From positions 1-24,592 of the forward strand of contig JAFYOG010000237.1 in NCBI GenBank assembly GCA_017560285.1: a stretch of DNA of 24,592 nucleotides. The letters are read 5' to 3'. Under the pieces are notes generated by a model that saw only the letters and a program-made list of their open reading frames with translations, was not told where the DNA came from and did not search any database. The translations under genes and the position numbers were made by a program. Origin of the DNA: Clostridia bacterium. Lineage in GTDB: Bacteria > Bacillota > Clostridia > Oscillospirales > CAG-382. This document shows, one piece after another, positions 13,997 through 19,961 of the stretch (its first letter is position 1; the number at the start of each line of letters is the position of its first letter).

Positions 13997-14568
13997 TAGT
14001 CCTCGTTGTCTATAAGATTTGTCGGTTCGCTTGTGCGCGCTGCGCTTGTCAATCTTATAGCATTTGTAAAATCCCCTAAATTGCTTACGTTGGTTATGTA
14101 AATAGCAATCGTCAAAAGTTCGGAAGGGGATATAGTGTGAAAAAACAAGTTTTTAAGCTCTGCTAACCTTTCTTTGTTCTCCTTCCACACGAACATACCG
14201 CCGCGCTCCGAAACGTCGTAGTAATCTTCGCCCAATACAGCCATAGCTACAACTTCCGCTAAACGCTCGGCTTCTTTCGCTGCCAACTGCTTAGCTGTGC
14301 TTAGGTAGTCGTCGCTGTTAAGCTTCGTTTCGTCTATGACTATGTCTAACCACAAAACGCTAAGCCTGTCAAGCGTTGATAACGTAGGTTCTGCAATCTT
14401 AAAAACTCGTTTTTCTGTTACCTCTTCGCGCTTTTGGAATAGCCCGAAAAAGCCGCGCTTCCTGCGCTTATACTTTACGTCAATGTCGAACGTAATGCCT
14501 TCGCCAATCATACGGCGTAATTCGCTGCGTTCTTGGTGCAAAGCTTCTATTTTGTCTGTTGTTTCCAT
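13996..14568 (-). CDS. Tail assembly chaperone, upstream (gpG-like) part
   Basis: This 190-aa protein lies between tail tube and tape measure, where siphophages encode their tail assembly chaperone. It starts METTDKIEALHQERSELRRM. It has a basic stretch KYKRRKRGFFGLFQKRE (about residues 32-48) and then a mostly helical body (AKQLAAKEAERLAEVVAMAV). It ends with NLIDNED and TAA, directly before the -1-frame continuation. Role by family: it keeps the tape measure soluble and recruits tail tube subunits; it is not part of the finished virion. Sequence recognition is weak, so the call rests on position, size, helicity and the associated second frame. Confidence 0.75.
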   Translation of the reverse strand: METTDKIEALHQERSELRRMIGEGITFDIDVKYKRRKRGFFGLFQKREEVTEKRVFKIAEPTLSTLDRLSVLWLDIVIDETKLNSDDYLSTAKQLAAKEAERLAEVVAMAVLGEDYYDVSERGGMFVWKENKERLAELKNLFFHTISPSELLTIAIYITNVSNLGDFTNAIRLTSAARTSEPTNLIDNED

Positions 14569-14583
14569 ACTCTTATATCCAAT

Positions 14584-14616
14584 GAAAGCCCCGAAATTCT
14601 TAATAACGGGGCTTTC
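14584..14616 (-). terminator. Hairpin downstream of the tail tube gene
   Basis: GAAAGCCCCG (14584-14593) and CGGGGCTTTC (14607-14616) are perfect 10-bp arms around a 13-nt loop, in the 73-bp gap after the tail tube gene. The stem carries A's on one side and T's on the other, and only a short T run follows, so it may be a weak or partial terminator. Its place fits attenuation: high output of tube protein, lower output of chaperone and tape measure. Confidence 0.65.
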
Positions 14617-14641
14617 GGGTTAATGCTGATAGTGTTCGGCT

Positions 14642-15142
14642 TTAAGCTACCTTAGTAACGTAAATCTTCTTCAAGCCCGAAGTTTTAGGCTTGAGTACTG
14701 TGCCTGTAACCTCAATAAGCAGCAAACCTTTCTTAGAAAATTCGCCGTTAATCTTGGCTACGAGCTTCATTCTCGGTACTTGGAACTTCAAGCCCTTACG
14801 GGGAACAATGATAACCGACTCTTCTACCGAAGCAACGGTATCGGGGTACGCCCACACGTCCTCTGCTACTTCGCCGCCGAACAAACGTTTTAGTACCGCT
14901 GTGTCGGGGTTCATAATAGAAAAATTGAAGGTAATTTTACCCGCCTTCTCTATGGTGTCGATGGGGTCGTCTTCCTCTTCGGCGTAAAACTCCTGCACCT
15001 CTGCGTCGCCCTGCGACATCTTGGCTGTGTCCTCGTAGGTCAAGCCGAAGGCTGTATAGTCGGTTTCGCTGAAATCGCACTTTGCGGGTTCGCTTGCCTT
15101 ACCCAAAATCTTAGACAAGCCCAATGTTACAATATTTGCCAT
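14642..15142 (-). CDS. Major tail tube protein
   Basis: This 166-aa protein starts MANIVTLGLSKILGKAS. It is beta-rich, with an acidic loop EEEDDPIDTIEKAGKITFNF (about residues 52-71) and strands VPRMKLVAKINGEF and LLLIEVTGTVLKPKT. Size, fold impression and position (after the tail terminator, before the chaperone) fit the tail tube subunit of long-tailed phages, which stacks in hexameric rings around the tape measure. The strong hairpin at its 3' end fits a gene that needs high expression. The capsid-decoration alternative is unlikely given the gene order. Confidence 0.8.
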   Translation of the reverse strand: MANIVTLGLSKILGKASEPAKCDFSETDYTAFGLTYEDTAKMSQGDAEVQEFYAEEEDDPIDTIEKAGKITFNFSIMNPDTAVLKRLFGGEVAEDVWAYPDTVASVEESVIIVPRKGLKFQVPRMKLVAKINGEFSKKGLLLIEVTGTVLKPKTSGLKKIYVTKVA

Positions 15143-15161
15143 ATATTCAACTGTTAAAAAT

Positions 15162-15578
15162 TTAATGAATACACCAGCCTATTCGTAAGTTGCGGTAGTG
15201 CTGGTTTACTGCCGCTTCCTTTAATGTCGTGTCGTCCTCTATCCAAAATTCAAGGTCTGCGAGGTTCTGCGCCTTCAAATAATCTACAAGCGCGTTGCCT
15301 AACTCTCTAAGCCGTTCCCGCTTGCTCTTGTATTGCTGTCGCTTGTTAATCGTTACTTTTTCGTCGGCGACCCAAATATTTACATTTGAAGTGCCGCTTT
15401 GCGGTTTGTCCTGCGTAATGGAAATAGTGTTTATTACTATGTCCTCTGCAGTGCTGTCGTCGGGGCGTTCCCCTTGCGGGTAAATGCCGCCGCTTATCTT
15501 AACCGCTCCCGAAGCAACGGCTTCGCTTACCACCTTAAACAGTATGTCGTCGGTGTCTATGCTGCTGCAAGTTTTCAT
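15162..15578 (-). CDS. Probable tail terminator/completion protein
   Basis: This 138-aa protein starts MKTCSSIDTDDILFKVVSEA and has an alpha/beta pattern with GGIYPQGERPDDSTAEDIVI, a basic KRERLRELGNALVDYLKAQ helix and a final HYRNLRIGWCIH strand. It sits immediately before the tail tube gene, where the tail terminator (lambda gpU, SPP1 gp17 type) normally lies. The start codon overlaps the previous stop by one base (TAATG), so translation is coupled. The assignment is from position and size; no single diagnostic motif was seen. Confidence 0.6.
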   Translation of the reverse strand: MKTCSSIDTDDILFKVVSEAVASGAVKISGGIYPQGERPDDSTAEDIVINTISITQDKPQSGTSNVNIWVADEKVTINKRQQYKSKRERLRELGNALVDYLKAQNLADLEFWIEDDTTLKEAAVNQHYRNLRIGWCIH

Positions 15579-16042
15579 TATCTAAATGCGTCTTTAATGT
15601 TTGTAATTAAGTCTGCCAACTCTCGCGCTATACTCTTTTCGGCAAGCTTTTCGGCTGAGGTCAAAACGTCGCGTCCTTTGCTTTCAACGTGTACGGCGTA
15701 ATTCATTCCTGCTACTACTACAAGCGCGTAGCCCTCTGTCATTGCGCCTACCTGTTTGGCTAAATTCTCGCCCGTCTTTACTCCTTCCGCTGCCTTTTCG
15801 CCCGTTCCTGCTTCAAAGGTCAGGCTTATAGGCGTGCCGTCTTTGAATACCGCGTAGCCAATAGACGAACGAAGCGCGCCCGTTTGGTCTTTGAAGCCAA
15901 TTTCGGGGGCTATCAGCTTAGCGTGTGTTACGGCTTCTTCTCCAACCCTGTACAGGCTTTCTATAATCTTCCGTTCTACTTCCGCTAAAAACTCGCTAAA
16001 AACGTCGTCTATGCTGTTCTTGAAAGTTGCTTTTACACCCAT
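15578..16042 (-). CDS. HK97 gp10-like neck/tail-completion protein
   Basis: This 154-aa protein starts MGVKATFKNSIDDVFSEFLA, a helical N-terminus. It continues with GEEAVTHAKLIAPEIGFKDQ, the TGALRSSIGYAVF motif typical of the HK97 gp10/putative tail-component family, and NYAVHVESKGRDVLTSAEKL. Proteins of this family act at the head-tail junction or in tail completion. The TGxLRxSI motif is the main evidence. It overlaps the upstream gene by 10 bp and the downstream gene by one base, which points to coupled translation. Confidence 0.8.
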   Translation of the reverse strand: MGVKATFKNSIDDVFSEFLAEVERKIIESLYRVGEEAVTHAKLIAPEIGFKDQTGALRSSIGYAVFKDGTPISLTFEAGTGEKAAEGVKTGENLAKQVGAMTEGYALVVVAGMNYAVHVESKGRDVLTSAEKLAEKSIARELADLITNIKDAFR

Positions 16043-16410
16043 ATTCTACAATGCAAACGCCCGTTATCGAATTTAAGGCAATCGCCACTAACTCTAATTA
16101 CCCCTGCTGCTTTGGCTTCTTCAAGTAATTGCGAAGGCTCTAACGGCATTTCTGCGACCGCTATTAGCGTCCCTTCGGGTACGCGCTGCGTGCCTTTTGG
16201 AAGCTGAACTAACGACGCAAACGTAATAAACCGTCCGTCTGTGGCTTGTATCTGTGTTCCCTTGCCGTTTGTTTCTTCTCTGCAAACGCCGTGTAAAACC
16301 CAGCCTTCGCTGGCTGGCTGCCAGCTGCCGTTTTCGTCCTGTGTTGCTTCCCCTGCTTCGTATCTATAAAGATAGTGCGGGTATTGCCTGCTTACTACGT
16401 CCGTTACCAT
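16033..16410 (-). CDS. Probable head closure (stopper) protein
   Basis: This 125-aa protein has an SPP1 gp16-like size and position: after the connector, before the gp10-like gene. It is beta-rich: YPHYLYRYEAGEATQDENGS, GWVLHGVCREETNGKG, FITFASLVQLPKGTQRVPEG. Its C-terminus is LKFDNGRLHCRIWV. The overlaps of 7 bp with the upstream gene and 10 bp with the downstream gene fit a tightly coupled connector block. The function is inferred from order and the beta-barrel-like pattern; a minor structural protein of another kind is possible. Confidence 0.6.
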   Translation of the reverse strand: MVTDVVSRQYPHYLYRYEAGEATQDENGSWQPASEGWVLHGVCREETNGKGTQIQATDGRFITFASLVQLPKGTQRVPEGTLIAVAEMPLEPSQLLEEAKAAGVIRVSGDCLKFDNGRLHCRIWV

Positions 16411-16715
16411 CTATTACTTCTGTTCCTTACCTTTGGCGTGGTTAGGGGTGTTATACCCAATTCGCCACAGGTTTGTTTGTACCAAAACTTAATAGCTTCC
16501 CAATTCCACGAAACGCTGTAACCGCCTTCGCTAACGTTAGCCAACGGAATAAGCGAGCCGAACTCTTTGCAAAGTGCTTTCTTCGCCGTCGTTACGTCTA
16601 CTTCCGCGTTTGCGTCGGGTATTGTTGCTTGCTGGTTCGTTAGAATTAGTTCTACGTCAGCCGCTTCAATGCCGAAACGCGTAGTAGTACGGGTAAACCA
16701 TTCTTTGTATGTCAT
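16404..16715 (-). CDS. Probable head-tail connector (adaptor) protein
   Basis: This 103-aa, largely helical protein is rich in Trp (MTYKEWFTRTTTRFGIEAAD, VSWNWEAIKFWYKQTCGELG). It is the first gene after the major capsid gene. In siphophages that slot holds the gp6/gp15-like adaptor that sits under the portal. Length and helicity agree with that role. I do not see a motif that proves it. Confidence 0.6.
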   Translation of the reverse strand: MTYKEWFTRTTTRFGIEAADVELILTNQQATIPDANAEVDVTTAKKALCKEFGSLIPLANVSEGGYSVSWNWEAIKFWYKQTCGELGITPLTTPKVRNRSNRW

Positions 16716-16731
16716 AACTATAAGGGGTTAG

Positions 16732-16761
16732 GGTAGGAAGTAGCCGTAGCCGCTCCCTACC
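16732..16761 (-). terminator. Hairpin after the major capsid gene
   Basis: GGTAGG (16732-16737) pairs with CCTACC (16756-16761), and most bases between also pair, leaving a loop near TACG. It fills the 52-bp gap after the capsid stop codon. There is no U-run on the minus strand, so it is more likely an attenuator or an mRNA 3'-end stabiliser than a full stop. This resembles the arrangement after the tail tube gene. Confidence 0.5.
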
Positions 16762-16767
16762 TTGTTG

Positions 16768-17871
16768 TTAGTGTGTCCACGCGCTGTTGTCGGTCTGCAT
16801 CAACCACGAACGGCTTGAAGAAGTCCACGCGGGGAACGCGTTAGCAATACCCATTGTTACCTCTTCTAACGGCTCTTCGTTAGCAAACTTCTTAATCAAT
16901 GTGTGACCGTTCATAGCCTTAATAGCTACTGAACCCTTAACGCTAAGGTCTGCGGGCTTCTTCCAGAAGGTGTTACCCAAAACCTTGCTTTCGGTAAACA
17001 GCACGACGTTCTCCGTAAATGGGTTTCCTGTGTGGCGTGTGCCGTTGGGAAGCTCTACGGTAATGTCTTGGTCAATCACTACAAGCTGCAAGCCGCGCAA
17101 GTAAGGCAAACCGCGAAGGGCTGTATTTACCTGTTCTACGCTTGGGGTCTGTGCGATACCCAGCGCGTTGGCTGCGAATGAAGCGCAAGTTTTCTGTACC
17201 TCTACTGTTTCCGCGAATGTCGCGAAGGTGTCAAGGGACATAAACGCAAACTTCAAGCTTACGCCTTCCTTCTTAGCTGCTGCTACTACTGCCTTAAAGT
17301 CCTTTGTAATAGGCTTTGCCGAAGTAGAATTAGCCCAGCTTGCCGAGCCTGTTTGGTAGCCTACCTTGTGCGAAGCGTCGATACCATAGTCTACGTCGTA
17401 TTCGCTAATTACCGAACCGTTGTTCTCGTTGGTAAGTGTAATCTTACCGAGTGAAATCTGCTGCAAAGCCATCCACTCCAAACGTGCGGCTACGCCGTTC
17501 CAACAGAAGTTAGTATCTTCCGCCCAAACCTCTACAAGCGCGCGCAAGTCGGGGTTCTGCGAAGTCATAGCGACCATAACGTCGTACTCGCTTAGCTCCT
17601 CGTCGTTCTTTGTGCGCTTAATAGCAATTTTAGGCATATCGCCCTGCAAGCGTGCAATAGCTTCGCGGGTCTTCTTGTCAATAGAAGCACCACGCGCTAC
17701 CAAATCGGCGGCAATCTTCAAGCCTGTTTGCGCTTCAAGTGCTTTCCATGTGAGCGTGTAGCTCTCCTTCAACGGGAACAAAGAAGGGTAGTAATACGCT
17801 TTAAGGTCGTAGCTGTTTACTACGGCTTGCATATCCTTCTCAACAAGTCCCCTCATTAATGTCTGTATCAT
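16768..17871 (-). CDS. Major capsid protein
   Basis: This 367-aa protein is the shell subunit by size, position and pattern. The N-terminus MIQTLMRGLVEKDMQAVVNS is followed by YYYPSLFPLKESYTLTWKAL and a conserved-looking IAIKRTKNDEELSEYDVMVA region (about residues 82-101). This recalls the phage capsid E (lambda gpE-like) group, and the gene lies next to a decoration-like gene as in lambda. The C-terminal half (VVLFTESKVLGNTFWKKPAD, VTMGIANAFPAWTSSSRSW) fits HK97-fold capsid proteins. No separate prohead protease gene of the usual type is seen nearby. It starts 13 bp after the decoration-like gene. Confidence 0.85.
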   Translation of the reverse strand: MIQTLMRGLVEKDMQAVVNSYDLKAYYYPSLFPLKESYTLTWKALEAQTGLKIAADLVARGASIDKKTREAIARLQGDMPKIAIKRTKNDEELSEYDVMVAMTSQNPDLRALVEVWAEDTNFCWNGVAARLEWMALQQISLGKITLTNENNGSVISEYDVDYGIDASHKVGYQTGSASWANSTSAKPITKDFKAVVAAAKKEGVSLKFAFMSLDTFATFAETVEVQKTCASFAANALGIAQTPSVEQVNTALRGLPYLRGLQLVVIDQDITVELPNGTRHTGNPFTENVVLFTESKVLGNTFWKKPADLSVKGSVAIKAMNGHTLIKKFANEEPLEEVTMGIANAFPAWTSSSRSWLMQTDNSAWTH

Positions 17872-17884
17872 AACTTATGCCCTG

Positions 17885-18472
17885 TTAAATGAATACAATA
17901 CTACCAGCGAAAGCGGCTTTAATGTCGTCGCCTACGGCTGGGATAACACTCTCTTTGAACTGTCCAATAGTTACCGCCACGACTGCGTGGTTGCTCAAAG
18001 CTTCAACGGTGTAGCTGTCGCCTGTCATAGCTTTGGGCTGGTACTTGAACGCTGACGAACTTCCTGTACTCTCGGCTGCTGCTTGCATCAACGCGCCGCC
18101 AATAGCTGCGGTTACGCCCAGCGTTGTGCCTACTGTAATTTCGTCGTATGCGGCGTTTGCCTTGTTAATGCTTGCAATGGCGTAGGCTTTGCCCCCCTTT
18201 TTAAGCATAACAAAGTCGCCTTCTTTGAAATGGTGACCTTTCTCTACCTTGTAAACGGTTGTTGAAGTGGTCGCAGCTTCGGTAAGACGGGCGGTCTTTA
18301 CAACGTGGTAAAGTCCTGCGCTATCCTTGCCGAGTGCTGTACCTTCCTGCAAAACCGAACCAGCAATAAGGTCGGCGGCTGAAACGGTTACACCGTTCGG
18401 AATGTCCGCAAGGTTATGCGTACAAGCGTGTACTACGCGCTTGTCCTGCTTTCTTTCAATTCGTAAACCCAT
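17885..18472 (-). CDS. Probable capsid decoration/head protein
   Basis: This 195-aa, Ala- and Thr-rich protein starts MGLRIERKQDKRVVHACTHN. It has a beta-rich middle with IAGSVLQEGTALGKDSAGLY and GHHFKEGDFVMLKKGGKAYA. The phrase with GTALGKDxxGLYHVVKTARL resembles small head decoration proteins, which also lie between scaffold and major capsid genes in lambda-type modules. Decoration proteins stabilise the expanded shell from outside. A head fiber is the alternative. Identity rests mainly on position. Confidence 0.65.
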   Translation of the reverse strand: MGLRIERKQDKRVVHACTHNLADIPNGVTVSAADLIAGSVLQEGTALGKDSAGLYHVVKTARLTEAATTSTTVYKVEKGHHFKEGDFVMLKKGGKAYAIASINKANAAYDEITVGTTLGVTAAIGGALMQAAAESTGSSSAFKYQPKAMTGDSYTVEALSNHAVVAVTIGQFKESVIPAVGDDIKAAFAGSIVFI

Positions 18473-18491
18473 TTTGCAAATGTGTTAATAG

Positions 18492-19199
18492 TTAAACTTC
18501 TTTGCCTGTTAAGGCTGTTCCACTCTCCGAACGCTCCTTAATGTAGTCTGAAACGGCACTACTTACGCCCTTTTCGTTCACGGCTCCGAATAGGGGTTTG
18601 TCGTGTCCGCTTAGTCCTCTGTCGGCGCGTTCTTTTACAATAGCGGCTATATCGCTATCGGCTTCCGTAAGGTAAGCGTTAAACTCATCGTCGCTGGTAA
18701 GGGTCGGGCTTATGCGGTCGAAGTTGCGCAACATCATCGCTTGGCTCGCTTGGTCTACCTTTGCGTCGGTAAGTTTCTTAATGAATTGGTCGCGACGTGC
18801 TGCTGCTGTTCTCTCTCCTGCAAGTGCGGTAATACTATTCTGTACGCCCGACAGCTTAGAGTCTATAAGCTTGCTAATCGCGTCAAGGGTCAAACCTTCG
18901 GGGGGTGTCTGTGTCGGTGGTGTCGGCGGTGTCTGCTGACGCTCTACAAAGTCGTACTTCTTTTTAAGCCCGTCTTCGTAGGTCTTGTTAGCTTTCGCTA
19001 TCTCTGCGTCTGCGCCGCTGCGCCAATCCTGTACATACTTGCTAACTGCGTCGGCGGTAAGCTTACCTACGACTTCCTTAGCCTCCTCTTCGGTGGTTAC
19101 TTGTAAGCCGATAGCGGCTGCCAAATGCCTAAGACCGTCTTCTCGCACGCCCGAAAATGCTGCTTTCAGTAGTGCTAAAATTGCTTCGTTCAAATTCAT
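18492..19199 (-). CDS. Capsid scaffold-like protein
   Basis: This 235-aa, highly charged, helical protein lies upstream of the decoration and capsid genes. Its N-terminus MNLNEAILALLKAAFSGVRE is followed by a helical region, a Pro/Thr linker around residues 90-104 (TPPTPPTQTPP), and a second helical region with AAARRDQFIKKLTDAKVD and YIKERSESGTALTGKEV. This fits an internal scaffold that is removed during head maturation. No protease catalytic motif is visible in it. It is preceded by a candidate promoter at 19239-19269, so it opens the second part of the late transcript. Confidence 0.75.
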   Translation of the reverse strand: MNLNEAILALLKAAFSGVREDGLRHLAAAIGLQVTTEEEAKEVVGKLTADAVSKYVQDWRSGADAEIAKANKTYEDGLKKKYDFVERQQTPPTPPTQTPPEGLTLDAISKLIDSKLSGVQNSITALAGERTAAARRDQFIKKLTDAKVDQASQAMMLRNFDRISPTLTSDDEFNAYLTEADSDIAAIVKERADRGLSGHDKPLFGAVNEKGVSSAVSDYIKERSESGTALTGKEV

Positions 19200-19238
19200 A
19201 CTTTTGTTTTTGTTTTGCTTTTATTTACTTCTACGCTG

Positions 19239-19269
19239 CAAAATTAGCGTATTACCTTAATACTTCAAT
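19239..19269 (-). promoter_or_regulatory. Bacteroides-type promoter for scaffold, capsid and tail genes
   Basis: On the minus strand a perfect -7 box TAATTTTG (19246-19239) lies 19 bp from ATTG (19269-19266), a 3-of-4 match to the -33 TTTG. The scaffold ATG is 40 bp downstream of the -7 box. It lies after the bidirectional terminator at 19935-19961 in the direction of transcription, so it would restart expression of the late genes. Confidence 0.7.
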
Positions 19270-19307
19270 CGCGTAATAATTACAAACTCTTCGCCAAATC
19301 TTCGCAA

Positions 19308-19405
19308 ATGGGGCTATAAAGTGCCGTATATTGTCCCTTTGCGCTCTGTTAGTTTAGCTTTTTTCTGTTACGTTGGTGCTGTGTGGTGTTCTATGGGGCT
19401 GTAAA
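19308..19405 (+). repeat. Two near-identical 13-bp direct repeats between divergent promoters
   Basis: ATGGGGCTATAAA (19308-19320) and ATGGGGCTGTAAA (19393-19405) differ at one base and are 85 bp apart. Both lie between the minus-strand promoter (19239-19269) and the plus-strand promoter (19429-19459). They could be operators for one regulator acting on both promoters. The 207 bp between scaffold and the plus promoter hold no convincing gene. Confidence 0.45.
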
Positions 19406-19428
19406 CAATCGCGCGCGGACGGCGTTGT

Positions 19429-19459
19429 TTTGGTATGTAGGAAATAATCTATATTTTTG
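19429..19459 (+). promoter_or_regulatory. Bacteroides-type promoter for the plus-strand two-gene cassette
   Basis: TTTG (19429-19432), a 19-bp spacer and TATTTTTG (19452-19459) match the Bacteroides consensus TTTG-N19/21-TAnnTTTG in full. The ATG of the first small ORF is at 19478, giving a short leader. This is the only full consensus promoter seen in the window and it points against the late genes. Confidence 0.85.
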
Positions 19460-19477
19460 TACCGTAATATTAAACCT

Positions 19478-19678
19478 ATGGAACAGGACGCAATCAAACT
19501 AATAAACGAACAAGCCGCGAAGCTCGCCGTAGTTATGGATAATTTAGCGGCTTCGGCGGAAGAAGTAGCGGAAGCACAAAACCGCTTCAACGAATTAGTA
19601 TTAAAATACTTCCCCCCAGCGGAAGGCGCGGTACTCCCTTCGGTTGAATTGGAAGTAGAACGTATAACTAACAAATAG
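19478..19678 (+). CDS. Small acidic helical protein, first gene of plus-strand cassette
   Basis: This 66-aa protein starts MEQDAIKLINEQAAKLAVVM. I chose ATG 19478 over a TTG at 19457 because the latter lies inside the -7 box of the promoter. It is acidic and probably almost all helix, with a short Pro-containing stretch YFPPAEGAVLPSVELEVER near the end. I recognise no family and see no signal peptide or membrane segment. It is transcribed opposite to all neighbours and is followed after 5 bp by a second small gene, so the two should be co-transcribed. Possible roles include superinfection exclusion, host modulation or immunity to the neighbouring MuF extension; none is shown by the sequence. 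Confidence 0.8.
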   Translation: MEQDAIKLINEQAAKLAVVMDNLAASAEEVAEAQNRFNELVLKYFPPAEGAVLPSVELEVERITNK

Positions 19679-19683
19679 ACGTT

Positions 19684-19935
19684 ATGGGAAAGTACAAAAA
19701 CCTAAGAAGTAAAACCGTCTTCGACTTCTGCAACGACGCGGCTTTGCTGGAAGAAATTACGGAATGTTCAAGCGTCGAAGAACACTTAGAACAAATTAGT
19801 ATATCCGCCTACGATGAACGCGCCCGCGCCTTCTTGGAATTAGCAACAACAACTAAAAACAAGGCTTTGGAAGCTGCCGTAAGGCGTGAATTTGCAAAGG
19901 AACTTAAAGCCTACGAAGATAGCTTTAACGAATAA
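19684..19935 (+). CDS. Small acidic helical protein, second gene of plus-strand cassette
   Basis: This 83-aa protein starts MGKYKNLRSKTVFDFCNDAA. It is basic at the extreme N-terminus and acidic and helical afterwards (LLEEITECSSVEEHLEQISI, then EFAKELKAYEDSFNE at the end). No domain is recognised. It begins 5 bp after the previous stop codon and its stop overlaps the start of a strong terminator, so the cassette is self-contained. Codon use looks similar to the surrounding phage genes by eye, so there is no clear sign of very recent transfer. It may bind its partner from the first gene; that is speculation. Confidence 0.8.
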   Translation: MGKYKNLRSKTVFDFCNDAALLEEITECSSVEEHLEQISISAYDERARAFLELATTTKNKALEAAVRREFAKELKAYEDSFNE

Positions 19936-19961
19936 AAAAGGGGTCTAAAAAGCCCCTTTTT
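19935..19961. terminator. Bidirectional intrinsic terminator between convergent genes
   Basis: AAAAAGGGG (19935-19943) pairs with CCCCTTTTT (19953-19961) around a 9-nt loop. On both strands the hairpin is followed by a T run, so it can stop the plus-strand cassette and also the minus-strand terminase-portal-MuF transcript, whose stop codon is at 19960-19962. Confidence 0.9.

Noticed and set aside
19354..19674. 106-codon minus-strand open frame across the plus-strand cassette
   Set aside because: It is Ser/Ala-rich and overlaps the cassette promoter and its first ORF. The plus-strand reading has a full promoter, an ATG, a partner gene and a terminator.
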